DNA of 64,000 bases from Arion vulgaris (Eukaryota > Mollusca > Gastropoda > Stylommatophora > Arionidae). Both the position numbers and the translations under genes were made by a program. Each line of letters opens with the position of its first letter. Positions within the stretch are counted from its first letter, which is position 1. This document shows, in pieces, positions 1-9,793 of the stretch. Under the pieces are notes generated by a model that saw only the letters and a list, made by a program, of their open reading frames with translations, made no database searches and had not been told where the DNA came from. Where the stretch lies: positions 47,157,806-47,221,805 of the forward strand of contig CM036755.1 of the NCBI GenBank assembly GCA_020796225.1, read 5' to 3'.

Positions 1-232
1 AACACACATCAAGTAAACTTCAACACACATCAAGTAAACTTCAACACACATCAAGTAAACTTCAACACACATCAAGTAAACTTCAACACACATCAAGTAA
101 ACTTCAACACACATCAAATAAACTTCAACACACATCAAGTAAACTTCAACACACATCAAGTAAACTTCAACACACATCAAGTAAACTTCAACACACATCA
201 AGTAAACTTCAACACACATCAAGTAAACTTCA
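1..232. repeat. 21-bp minisatellite
   Basis: About eleven near-identical head-to-tail copies of a 21-bp unit beginning aacacacatcaag. One copy has an a-for-g change near 118. The array runs off the left edge, so its true length is unknown. Confidence 0.95.
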
Positions 233-308
233 AGACATATCCCTTTTTAAGCTTAAATTGGGTTTCAAGTCGAAAGATTGTCTTCTTTGCACCGGGGTTT
301 ACATCATA

Positions 309-715
309 TGATTGATTGATTGATTGATTGATTGGACCATCATCATTGCACTTCGGTGAGTAGCCCGCCCGTGGGGTGCCGGGGCCAACAAGAGAAGCAA
401 AAAATAGTACCACTGCAACCTACAATGCATGTCGTAATGCATGACTGATGTAGGCCCTAGGGATGTTACCTTAGTAATTAAAAAGCAGCGCAGAAATCGG
501 ATGTGCTGGTCAACTTGTAGGCGCATAACTGGAACAGCGTACAATCGCTCTTAGGCTCAGATCACATACCAATCACACAGAGTGGTTGACAAGTGGTCGA
601 TATGGAGCGTTCGAAGAGGAAGAAGGTGTGCTCCGATCTCTTTCTCACACAGGAAGATCTCAGCTGCAGTGCACGAACTCCGTAGCACAAGCGACGGTCC
701 CATATGTAATTTTGA
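309..715 (-). mobile_element. SINE-B copy split by SINE-A
   Basis: The (TGAT)n tail and cattgcacttcggtgag module at 309-363 and the continuation tgctccgatctctttc...acgaactccgtag after 628 are the two halves of a short element seen whole at 2268-2405, 46315-46450, 48025-48155 and 51868-51980. The sequence between the halves is a SINE-A copy. Orientation is minus because the simple-repeat tail is on the left. Confidence 0.65.
364..628 (+). mobile_element. SINE-A copy
   Basis: One of about ten copies in the window of a roughly 260-bp dispersed element. It starts with a gtgccgg-type head, includes accactgc.acctacaa.gcatgtcgtaa and ggcgcataactggcacaacg-type blocks, and ends in gttcgaagaagaagaa. 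No coding frame is conserved between copies, which fits a SINE. This copy interrupts a SINE-B. Confidence 0.65.
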
Positions 716-1218
716 AGATGGTAAAGATATTTTTGAAGGAATTATATTTTAAATATTTTGTTAATGAATTTTGCCAGGGCAGCGACTTTTCATTCTGCTC
801 TTCTTGATTTTGAACCACCAAGGATTCTTTTATGTGTTCAAATTGAACACGGTACCTACGTTTTATCGTCCGTCTCCGATAGGACTATGCAACCCCCATC
901 CCATATGGCTCTCTCGCTCTCCGCAGGAATGGCATACCATTTGCTGAGAGTATTGCACAAAGCACGAACTCCGTAGCCCCGGCAAAATCCTAGTGTTCTC
1001 TGGACAAAAAATTGATTCCCTACAAAAAAGGCCATATATATATATGAAGCACAGTTTAACTCTTAGTGGACCAGGGCAAAAGTCGTGTTTTTACAAGCCA
1101 TTTGTTTTTAGAATAAAAACAAAACGACCTTTAGTGTGGCTCCTTGTAAAAAGAGTGTCTAACCCAAAGTCTCGTAGTGTAGCGTTTGGTCTACAAGGAG
1201 TTAATATGAATTTCTTAC
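716..1218. other. Intergenic or intron remnants, no gene seen
   Basis: No supported gene. Positions 880-985 resemble short dispersed fragments also seen near 7700, 21930, 28400, 34930 and 35350 (ccgcaga/gccgag...atggcatacc-type text). The last expected rapsyn exon (end of the RING-H2) is not in this stretch and should lie left of position 1. Confidence 0.5.
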
Positions 1219-1418
1219 CTGGCATGCACAAAATGACCGCAGGTGAGTGGTTCTAATCGCTCCATTGATTGACCTATGACATCTCCACATATACCGCACA
1301 TGAGGTCCATCTCTTCAACCAACTGTTTAATAACGTTAGAGTGTCGTCGGGAGCGTGAATCATCTTTACTGACATCACCAATCTGATCAAGTCGTACATG
1401 GCAGCGCAGCATCTCCAA
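1219..1418 (-). CDS. RAPSN: Rapsyn exon: linker and first half of RING-H2
   Basis: This exon follows a pyrimidine-rich acceptor (ttcattcttctgtag) and ends CATGCCAG before donor GTAAGAAA. It starts in phase 0 with LEMLRCHVRLDQ, matching the LQRELRAHVVRF region of human rapsyn. It then reads CGICGDVIG...LTCGHFVHAR, the C-x2-C ... C-x-H-x2-H part of a RING-H2 (human CGLCGESIG...LPCSHIFHLR). The next metal-binding Cys should open the following exon, outside the window. The stretch between the two matches is about 18 residues longer than in human and is rich in Ser, Arg and Asp (VSKDDSRSRR). In vertebrates the RING-H2 binds beta-dystroglycan and has ubiquitin-type ligase activity. Confidence 0.85.
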
Positions 1419-1456
1419 CTACAGAAGAATGAAACAAATAAGAATTATTAACAGAG

Positions 1457-1865
1457 TCTGACCACAGCTAACTCTAGATAACTAGGCCAGACAACTGAAA
1501 AGGGGTTCCCTGACCTAGATCAGAAAAGAGGGCCGGAAAATATAGATGTTTGATAGAGCACTGCAAGCTTTTATGCAATTTTACTCAATTCTGTGAGTCT
1601 ATGGTTATTTATTGATGAAAAATATTCATTATATTGATATTCCTTATTGCTAAACTTAACTTGTTGGATAATATAACTTTGATTTAGAATGCTGTGTTGA
1701 TTTTAATATGAATTCTTCTGTATACACCAATACTGGAATGCGAGGTGACGTTGTGTGGTTGAGGTCTGATTTCCCATAATTCTTTCCTGAGTTCGAAGGC
1801 CCATACGTTTATAGTTGGCTCGGGGTCAGATATACTGTGTTCCGGGTTAAGATTGCTTGTTTGAT
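1457..1865 (-). mobile_element. Dispersed repeat F, inverted copy
   Basis: The reverse complement matches 32165-32535 closely over its whole length: agccaactataaac, ttcgaactca, gaattatgggaaatcaga, gacctcgcattccagtattg and gacctagatcagg-type blocks occur in the same order. No coding capacity is seen. A short relative of its beginning is at 50655-50700. The class is unknown. Confidence 0.7.
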
Positions 1866-1883
1866 CTATGGATTAACCTGCTG

Positions 1884-2110
1884 CCTTGCAGGTCGGCTGG
1901 CGACAGCCAAAGGCTGACGGAGAGCGTACCCAGTAAACGCTGGCTGAATCCGGATACATCGCCGAAGGATAAGCACCAGAGCTCCAAATGGCGCTGAAGA
2001 TGTGACGCAATCCACTCTTGCTAAGGCTGCATGAATCAGGTTTCCACATGAATGAGATTTATGGAGAAATCTGGTACATCGGTCTTTTAGGTAATCGCGA
2101 GAGAGAGAGA
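1884..2110 (-). mobile_element. SINE-C copy
   Basis: Begins cctgctgccttgcaggtcgg and runs through gcgctgaagatgtgac and aggtttccacatgaatgag to a (GA)n tail at about 2100. The same 240-bp element occurs at 29155-29402, 32941-33182 and 39837-40073, the last two with clear target duplications. Non-coding; the GA tail marks the 3' end. Confidence 0.75.
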
Positions 2111-2262
2111 ATCAGATTTCCACATGAATGAATTTACGGAGAAATCTGGTACATCGGTCTTTTAGGTGATCGCGAGAGAGAGAGAATCAGATTTCCACAT
2201 GAATGAATTTACGGAGAAATCTGGTACATCGGTCTTTTAGGTGATCGCGAGCGAGATATATA
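2043..2262. repeat. Triplicated 3' end of SINE-C
   Basis: The last 75 or so bases of the SINE-C (agatttccacatgaatga ... ggtgatcgcgagagagaga) are repeated three times head to tail at 2040-2250. The SINE 3' end seems to have expanded in tandem after insertion. Confidence 0.8.
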
Positions 2263-2267
2263 TATAT

Positions 2268-2405
2268 TTATGGATTGATAGGATCATCATCATTGCACTT
2301 CTGTGAATAACCATGTATGTTCCAATCTCTTTCTTACACAGGAAGATCTCAACGGCAGTGCACGAACTCGGTGCGCCATCTCTGCCGACAAGAACAGTGC
2401 CATAT
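2268..2405 (-). mobile_element. SINE-B copy
   Basis: Contains gattgat, catcatcattgcacttc, tctctttcttacacaggaag and gcagtgcacgaactcgg in the order seen in the other SINE-B copies. The simple-repeat tail is on the left, so it lies on the minus strand. Confidence 0.65.
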
Positions 2406-2444
2406 GGGAAGATGCGGTGAAATGAAGTAAATCCTTTCCTTTTA

Positions 2445-2705
2445 GACAATTTTAATTGGGTCAGACATACCCTACGGAAGACATAGCCGAGTGTTACTAG
2501 ATAAGCACTTGAATGAAACCAGCAAGAAAAAAAAAGGAAAAGGGTAGTCCTAAACAGACCTGGAGATGGAGTTTTCTTGAGAAACTGGGGGGTGCTAGAC
2601 TATCCTGGGAAGTCTTAAAGAAAACAGCCAGATGCCAGGAAGAGTGGTGAACAACTGTTGAGGCTCTATGCTCCACGAGGAGCGGAGAGAAATAAGTTAC
2701 GTCAA
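2445..2705 (+). mobile_element. LINE 3' end fragment
   Basis: Broken plus-strand frames give WVRHTLRK, then LSWEVLKKTARCQEEW and VEALCSTRSGEK, the usual final residues of RTE-like LINE reverse transcriptase ORFs (W-x-GHxLR ... W-x-ALCSTR). Several frameshifts; a dead fragment. Confidence 0.65.
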
Positions 2706-2814
2706 GTAAGTCTGTTATCAGTGTCTAGCATTATGTTTCAATATGTATGTATACGTTTTCGTACTATCTTAACTCTCTATTATTCCAATCAATCAATCAA
2801 TCAATCAATCAACT

Positions 2815-3150
2815 GCTATGCCTACCGGCGTAGGCAATCTCTCTGCCTGGTGCATCTAATCAGTTCTGACGTCGAGCTTGTGTCGAACCATGATGTCAGG
2901 CCATGATGTCAGGCCATTCAACATCTTCTTCCTCTGTCTTTCACGATCTCTCCTTCCCTGAATTTTACCTGTTGTCACCGAATGTTCGAAACCTTCTCTT
3001 CCCGTTATATGCCCGAAAACCTTGATTGACGGATTCTTATTCTTTGATAAGGTTTATGCGTGTGCAGGCCTGATTTAAAACCTCCTCGTTTGTTTTCTTC
3101 GCTGTCCATGGAATTTTCAACATTCTTTTGTCTTCTTCTTCTTTGCGATC
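2815..3150 (-). mobile_element. LINE-A 3' end fragment
   Basis: On the minus strand the broken frames give RMLKIPWTAKKTNEEVLNQ, RIRQSRFSG and a SELIRCTR-like end, the same 3' part of a LINE seen at 25240-25535, 26190-26645 and 42380-42665. It is preceded on the plus strand by an (ATCA)n run at about 2785-2812. It abuts the 78-bp satellite. Confidence 0.7.
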
Positions 3151-3152
3151 GC

Positions 3153-6100
3153 TATTTTAATAATTATACCGTTAGACGTGTTCTTATGATAAGTCGACTG
3201 TTGTCTGGAGTTCATCTCTGGTACCATGTAGTTTTAATAATTATACTGTTAGACGTGTTCTTATGATGATTATACCGCTAGACGTGTTCTTATGATGATT
3301 ATACCGTTAGACGTGTTCTTATGATGAAGTCAACTGTTGTCTGGAGCTCATCTCTGGTTCCATGTAGTTTTAATAATTATACCGTTAGACGTGTTCTTAT
3401 GATGAAGTCAACTGTTGTCTGGAGCTCATCTCTGGTGTCATGTAGTTTTAATGATTATACCGTTAGACGTGTTCTTATGATGATTATACCGTTAGACGTG
3501 TTCTTATGATGAAGTCAACTGTTGTCTGGAGCTCATCTCTGGTACCATGTAGTTTTAATAATTATACCGTTAGACGTGTTCTTATGATGAAGTCAACTGT
3601 TGTCTGGTGCTCATCTCTGGTACCATGTAGATTTAATAATTATACCGTTAGACGTGTTCTTATGATGAAGTCGACTGTTGTCTGGAGCTCATCTCTGGTA
3701 CCATGTAGTTTTAATAATCATACCGTTAGACGTGTTCTTATGATGAATCAACTGTTGTCTGGTGCTCATCTCTGGTGTCATGTAGTTTTAATAATTATAC
3801 CGTTAGACGTGTTCTTATGATAATTATACCGTTAGACGTGTTCTTATGATGAAGTCGACTGTTGTCTGGAGCTCATCTCTGGTACCATGTAGTTTTAATA
3901 ATTATACCGTTAGACGTGTTCTTATGATGAAGTCAACTGTTGTCTGGTGCTCATCTCTGGTGTCATGTAGTTTTAATAATTATACCGTTAGACGTGTTCT
4001 TATGATGAAGTCAACTGTTGTCTGGAGCTCATCTCTGGTGCCATGTAGTTTTAATAATTAAACCGTTAGACGTGTTCTTATGATGAAGTCAACTGTTGTC
4101 TGGAGCTCATCTCTGGTGTCATGTAGTTTTAATGATTATACCGTTAGACGTGTTCTTATGATGATTATACCGTTAGACGTGTTCTTATGATGAAGTCAAC
4201 TGTTGTCTGGAGCTCATCTCTGGTGTGGTGTCATGTAGTTTTAATAATTATACCGTTAGACGTGTTCTTATGATGATTATACGTTAGACGTGTTCTTATG
4301 ATGATTATACCGTTAGACGTGTTCTTATGATGAAGTCAACTGTTGTCTGGAGCTCATCTCTGGTGTCATGTAGTTTTAATAATTATACCGTTAGACGTGT
4401 TCTTATGATAATTATACCGTTAGACGTGTTCTTATGATGAAGTCGACTGTTGTCTGGAGCTCATCTCTGGTACCATGTAGTTTTAATAATTATACCGTTA
4501 GACGTGTTCTTATGATGAAGTCAACTGTTGTCTGGTGCTCATCTCTGGTGTCATGTAGTTTTAATAATTATACCGTTAGACGTGTTCTTATGATGAAGTC
4601 AACTGTTGTCTGGAGCTCATCTCTGGTGCCATGTAGTTTTAATAATTAAACCGTTAGACGTGTTCTTATGATGAAGTCAACTGTTGTCTGGTGCTCATCT
4701 CTGGTGTCATGTAGTTTTAATAATTATACCGTTAGACGTGTTCTTATGATAATTATACCGTTAGACGTGTTCTTATGATGAAGTCGACTGTTGTCTGGAG
4801 CTCATCTCTGGTACCATGTAGTTTTAATAATTATACCGTTAGACGTGTTCTTATGATGAAGTCAACTGTTGTCTGGTGCTCATCTCTGGTGTCATGTAGT
4901 TTTAATAATTATACCGTTAGACGTGTTCTTATGATGAAGTCAACTGTTGTCTGGAGCTCATCTCTGGTGCCATGTAGTTTTAATAATTAAACCGTTAGAC
5001 GTGTTCTTATGATGAAGTCAACTGTTGTCTGGAGCTCATCTCTGGTGTCATGTAGTTTTAATGATTATACCGTTAGACGTGTTCTTATGATGATTATACC
5101 GTTAGACGTGTTCTTATGATGAAGTCAACTGTTGTCTGGAGCTCATCTCTGGTGTGGTGTCATGTAGTTTTAATAATTATACCGTTAGACGTGTTCTTAT
5201 GATGATTATACGTTAGACGTGTTCTTATGATGATTATACCGTTAGACGTGTTCTTATGATGAAGTCAACTGTTGTCTGGAGCTCATCTCTGGTGTCATGT
5301 AGTTTTAATGATTATACCGTTAGACGTGTTCTTATGATGATTATACCGTTAGACGTGTTCTTATGATGAAGTCGACTGTTGTCTGGAGCTCATCTCTGGT
5401 ACCATGTAGTTTTAATAATTATACCGTTAGACGTGTTCTTATGATGAAGTCAACTGTTGTCTGGAGCTCATCTCTGGTGCCATGTAGCTTTAATGATTAT
5501 ACCGTTAGACGTGTTCTTATGATGATTATACCGTTAGACGTGTTCTTATGATGAAGTCAACTGTTGTCTGGAGCTCATTTCTGGTGTCATGTAGTTTTAA
5601 TAATTATACCGTTAGACGTGTTCTTATGATGAAGTCAACTGTTGTCTGGAGCTCATCTCTGGTGTCATGTAGTTTTAATAATTATACCGTTAGACGTGTT
5701 CTTATGATGAAGTCAACTGTTGTCTGGTGCTCATCTCTGGTACCATGTAGTTTTAATAATTATACCGTTAGACGTGTTCTTATGATGAAGTCGACTGTTG
5801 TCTTGTGCTCATCTCTGGTGCCATGTAGTTTTAATGATTATACCGTTATACGTGTTCTTATGATGAAGTCGACTGTTGTCTGGAGCTCATCTCTGGTACC
5901 ATGTAGTTTTAATAGTTATACCGTTATACGTGTTCTTATGATGAAGTCAACTGTTATCTGGAGCTCATCTCTTGTGCCATGTAGTTTTAATAATTATACC
6001 GCTAGACGTGTTCTTATGATGAAGTCAACTGTTGTCTGGTGCTCATCTCTGGTGCCATGTAGTTTTAATAATTATACCGTTAGACGTGTTCTTATGATGA

Positions 6101-6612
6101 AGTCGACTGTTGTCTAGAGCTCATCTCTGGTACCATGTAGTTTTAATAATTATACCGTTAGACGTGTTCTTATGATGAAGTCAACTGTTGTCTGGAGCTC
6201 ATCTCTGGTGCCATGTAGTTTTGATAATTATACCGTTAGACGTGTTCTTATGATGAAGTCAACTGTTGTCTGGAGCTCATCTCTGGTACCATGTAGTTTT
6301 AATAATTATACCGTTAGACGTGTTCTTATGATGAAGTCAACTGTTGTCTAGAGCTCATCTCTGGTGCTATGTAGTTTTAATAATTATACCGTTAGACGCG
6401 TTCTTATGATGAAGTCAACTGTTGTCTAGAGCTCATCACTTGTGCCATGTAGTTTTAATAATTATACAGTTAGACGTGTTTTTATAATGAAGTCGACTGT
6501 TGTCTGGAGCTCATCTCTGGTACCATGTAGTTTTAATAATTATACCGTTAGACGTGTTCTTATGATGAAGTCGACTGTTGTCTGGAGCTCATATCTGGTG
6601 CCATGTAGTTTT
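3153..6612. repeat. 78-bp satellite array with short units
   Basis: About 3.46 kb of head-to-tail 78-bp units (cores ataccgttagacgtgttc, gtctggagctcatctctg). They are interspersed with 29-bp partial units (atgattataccgttagacg...). The block 3846-4061 recurs unchanged in translation at 4434 and 4775, and the unusual ggtgtggtgtcatg variant near 4222 recurs 929 bp later near 5151, so longer blocks (588 + 341 = 929 bp) were duplicated inside the array. The unit is 26 codons, so several frames stay open; I do not regard these as genes. Confidence 0.95.
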
Positions 6613-6965
6613 GAATGTAGTGTTGGGTTGTCGGGTCAGCATTCATTTCCAGGGAGGACATACAGGGGACAGTCTTGCAGGTCATGTTCTGTGGTTTGCT
6701 CAGCGGTGCCACAGGAACACAGAGGGGGACAATCTTAGCCTGTGTAGGTGTTTGTTCAGTCTTCTATGCCCCATCCTGAGTAGGCAGATGATAGTATGTT
6801 CTTGTCTTTCGAGTGTGTGGTAGTCATCGTTGGATAGTTTAGGTTCTTTTCTGAAATCCCCGATATAATTCTTTTGTAAAACCCCATCTTTGTGGCTTCC
6901 AATGATCGTATTGATTGTTTGTTCATTGTCCATGATTCGCTGCCATACAGAAGTATTGGATCAAT
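6613..6965 (-). mobile_element. LINE 3' fragments
   Basis: The minus strand reads YGSxxWTMNKQ near 6950, then RMGHRRLNKHLHRLRLSPS and a CGTAEQTTEHVLQDCPLY zinc-knuckle end near 6620. These are the LINE-A middle and LINE-B 3' terminus, joined with frameshifts. The left side is cut by the satellite. Confidence 0.65.
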
Positions 6966-7041
6966 ATAGCAATGGAGTATTTGTTACCTCCATAATATCT
7001 AACATTCACAAGAAATTCATATTTATGAGACGAGTACTTAC

Positions 7042-7095
7042 CTTGCACCCAATTCTCGAGGCAAGATCGAGGGCTTTCTCGTTAAGTTCTGTAGC
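7042..7095 (-). CDS. RAPSN: Rapsyn exon 5 (TPR region)
   Basis: A 54-bp exon between acceptor ttatattacag and donor GTAAGTACT. It encodes ATELNEKALDLASRIGCK in phase 0 at both ends. It aligns with ALDAIERAQDLAEEVGNK of human rapsyn, directly continuing exon 4 (which ends RDYEK), so no residue is missing at that join. Small size alone would make it weak; its exact fit in order, phase and similarity supports it. Confidence 0.82.
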
Positions 7096-7299
7096 CTGTA
7101 ATATAAACAAATAAAAATATATGTTTTAATTAGATGATTCATTAGACGTTCTACGTGCGCGCTTGTATCCAGAAATCGACATAACATGGCTCGGCTGTCA
7201 GCTGGGGTTGCGTACTGTGGTACGCAATTCTAGTAGTAACTGTTCCACTCTGGTATCTAGACTTTTGCTTGTACCTGAGCTTGTAGGAGTCTCCGCAAC

Positions 7300-7620
7300 A
7301 CTAAGCATTGCCCTATACGCATAGTTCTTGGTGGTTTCTGAGTCTGCAAAAAAGTTGGGTACTCTCACCCAGTCAAATGTTGGAAAAAGAGTGAAATCCC
7401 ATAATTCCTGCGATTTCGAAGAAAAAGAAGAATACGTTTGTCTGTATATGAGTAGGAGTCTTCACAACATTAAGCAAAGCACTAGACTACTAGAGTTATT
7501 GGAGGTTTCTAAGTCTGCAAGAAAGCCGGTACTCTCCCCACTTAAATCTAGGAAAAAGAGTGAGCCCCATAATAGCGGGTGGTTCGAAGAAGAAGATGCT
7601 TGTCTGTCGTTCTGAAGTTT
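7300..7620. repeat. Imperfect tandem duplication, about 170-bp period
   Basis: Two diverged copies: ttcttggtggtttctgagtc...gtgaaatccca near 7326-7400 and attggaggtttctaagtc...gtgagcccca near 7498-7568. Both are followed by a gaagaagaa-rich stretch. The frame is open in part, but the divergence pattern does not look coding. Confidence 0.7.
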
Positions 7621-7869
7621 GGAGGTTCGAATCCGGACCGAGTCACATGTTACATTTTAAAATAAAACTTTTAGGATTGATGCTGGAGCTACGCTCGAGC
7701 TTTGTACAGCAATCTCGGCAGATGGCGTGCCATTTCTGCCGACAAGGACGGAGCCATATGAGAGGATTATTCATTGTTAATTTGAGGATTATCTTCATCG
7801 TACATCGGACATGTTCATAATTGCTCCGATCTCACAAGCATGTATTGCAGTGTGGTTAGACAAATAATG
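7621..7869. other. SINE remnants
   Basis: Contains a fragment (ggcagatggcgtgccatttctgccg...gagccatatg) related to text near 34930, 35380, 28400 and 900. No gene seen. Confidence 0.45.
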
Positions 7870-8118
7870 GTGTCGTCTGTGGCTTAGGGATAGTGACTCG
7901 GTCTATTACCCCGACGTTCTGAGTTCGAATCACGCTGCGGACAATTTGGTTGCAAATTGTTTTGCTTGGATTTTTACAACAGGACAATGGTACCACGCGT
8001 TCAGAAAGCAATGGCAAACTACTGAACGTAATAATGCACAGAAAAATCACATACAGCGTTAAAAAAAAAAAGCTTGGGTTGATTCGTAAAGTCCTGTAAT
8101 GGATATGCAATTAACTTT
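7870..8118 (+). mobile_element. SINE-E copy (tRNA-derived)
   Basis: Starts with a box-A-like gtggcttagggatag and a box-B-like gagttcgaatcacgc spaced as in tRNA, followed by a tRNA-unrelated body and a 3' end cgtaaagtcctgtaatgg. A reverse copy lies at 38990-39235, a head fragment at 42735-42772, and a diverged relative at 37015-37250. It resembles a tRNA-derived SINE with an internal Pol III promoter. Confidence 0.75.
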
Positions 8119-8860
8119 TAGACTAACTATTCCCGTTCTGTGTTGGATGATGTATCTACTGGGGTGTCTCTCATGGTTGTCCCGTCTTGTAGCACCTATC
8201 GGTGTACATAACTTGTGCAGCCGAGATAGAGAATACCCGTTATCTTCTTCGTTGAAATATTCAAAGCGTATGTTTACTCTTACAGCGCTGATGATGTCGC
8301 TTGTGTACGTAGAAGACCTATTCTCAATCGCAGCATTGCTCGTGATGATTAAATCAATGAGAAGGACACAAATACCAACACAAGACGATTAATATAATAT
8401 GAGCAGATTGGAACAAGTTGTCATTCTGCGCCTTAGAACAGGACACAATTGACTCCGCAGCCACATGTATACAAAATTCAAGATTGGCAATTCAGTCATG
8501 TGTACATGTGGACAGGCACACGAGACTGAAGAGCACATACTTCAAGACTGCCCGAATATGATACACTGAGGCAAACTCACTGGCCTAACGAAACAACACT
8601 GACAGAAAACTACACGGACCTCTGTGTGAGCTACAAAAGACAGTGAAGTTCATACAAAAGACAACATTGAATATATAGACAAATTTCAAGCGAACGAAAG
8701 GAAGGAAGGAAGGACGCATTGCTCGTCAGTGTATCTCCCCTCCCATTGCCCTTCACACCAGAATGACCTGAGACAGAGATGAAAGTAAGTGTCTGGATTG
8801 TCGCATTTTGTATTAACTGTATCCACTGCCGTCGTACATATGGGAGCAATCCCGCTGCTA
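8119..8860 (-). mobile_element. LINE-B fragment with RNase H, interrupted
   Basis: The minus strand reads RRQWIQLIQNATIQTLTF, SGHSGVKGNGRGDTL (RNase H GHSGxxGNxxAD-type motif) and TSNA up to 8716. After a nested insertion it resumes at 8343 with SNAAIENRSSTYTSDIIS, FNEEDNGYSLSRL and RRDNHERHPSRYI. The same text is uninterrupted at 38310-38725. RNase H is found in I- and Jockey-type LINEs. Frames are broken by substitutions. Confidence 0.75.
8344..8715 (+). mobile_element. 5'-truncated LINE end inserted in LINE-B
   Basis: Opposite in orientation to its host. It encodes EQVVILRLRTGHN, MCTCGQAHETEEHILQDCP (CCHC-type 3' end of a LINE) and ends in (aagg)n. It is flanked by an 11-bp direct repeat, gcattgctcgt, at 8333-8343 and 8716-8726, with the host sequence continuing on both sides. 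This is a clean target-primed insertion. Confidence 0.85.
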
Positions 8861-8898
8861 CGCAGTCAGTCTTTTCTCTTTAGATCTTTTTATCACCC

Positions 8899-9150
8899 GT
8901 GTGCTGCCGGGCTCTCAAGAGGAGCAAAGAATAATAACACTGCAACCTACAAGGCATGTCATAAGAGGCGACTGATGTAGGACATAGGAAAGCTACCCTA
9001 GTAAATAAATAGCATTGCAGAAATCAGATGTGCTGGAGTACTAGTAGGCGCATAACTGGCACAACGTACAATCGCTCTTAGGCTTGAATCACATACAAAT
9101 CACAAAGAGGGGTTAACAAGTGGTCGATATGAAGCGTTCCAAGAAGAAAG
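8899..9150 (+). mobile_element. SINE-A copy
   Basis: Complete copy from cccgtgtgctgccggg to gcgttccaagaagaaag, with the shared accactgcaacctacaag and cgcataactggcacaac blocks. Confidence 0.75.
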
Positions 9151-9589
9151 ACCTTTTTATGTTTAAACTCTGACAATGTAATACAAAAATCTAGGGTAAG
9201 AACATCTAACATCTACACGAGCCCTTCCATCATCTACCTACCATTATTAAGTTACAAAATGCAGAGTTCAAAAGGTCAGCAGTACATACCTATCTTCCTC
9301 ACCACGCCCCATGTTCTCCAACGAACTTCTAAACATCTACAGTAACTTAATAAGTGTTATAACGATCTTAGCATAGTTAGCAGCTGTAAGGTCAACTTCG
9401 GGTCAAGGTCAATAACGTAACCAATGAAAGAAAATCGCGGCATATCATTTACACGACGTCGTCAATAACTACAATAAACTAGTCATTGATTTTCTTGGCA
9501 ACACTTATACGTTCAGTATTATGCCTTTACTTTATGAGCGGTGAGGTCTATTTTTACAGTTATTAAAAATCCATATAAACAAAGTTGCT
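9151..9589. other. AT-rich non-coding stretch
   Basis: No gene, RNA or recognised repeat seen. Confidence 0.4.
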
Positions 9590-9793
9590 TCCAAATTGAC
9601 CACTGCACATGCCAAAAGGGCTCTCCATACTCCTGAGCACATCTTTCAAACCTGTCCCTTCATCAATGATTTGAGGCCTCAAATTTGCCCCTGAGAGTCT
9701 AATCTGAAAGAGAAATTGTGGGGCACTCTTGAGGATCTCCTGTTGACAACTGGATTCATGAAGGCAACTCATCTCGCTGTTTATACATATGAG
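9590..9793 (+). mobile_element. LINE 3' end with zinc knuckle
   Basis: Broken frame giving CTCQKGSPYS, PEHIFQTCPF and a LLTTGFMKATHLAV-type end, related to the minus-strand copy at 22790-23010 (SPKHILQ, GEDLKRTTLFI). Dead fragment; target of the LINE1 insertion. Confidence 0.6.

Noticed and set aside
1..232. CRISPR-like or telomere-like array
   Set aside because: The units are contiguous without spacers, and the 21-bp unit is not a telomere motif; it is a plain minisatellite in a eukaryotic genome.
2460..2500. Minus-strand exon candidate near 2470-2510 for the missing rapsyn residues
   Set aside because: Acceptor- and donor-like sites exist, but the phase-0 frame contains a stop and the other frames do not resemble rapsyn; it is LINE sequence on the other strand.
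3321..6738. Long open frames repeating a 26-residue peptide
   Set aside because: The satellite unit is exactly 78 bp, so frames stay open automatically. Partial 29-bp units break them, and there is no start, splice or promoter context.
6981..7022. Minus-strand segment ending before a GTAAC donor, as the missing rapsyn exon
   Set aside because: It would leave an intron of about 20 bases after exon 5 and its translation does not match.
8099..8392. 97-residue plus-strand hydrophobic frame
   Set aside because: It is the antisense of the LINE-B RNase H region readable on the minus strand.
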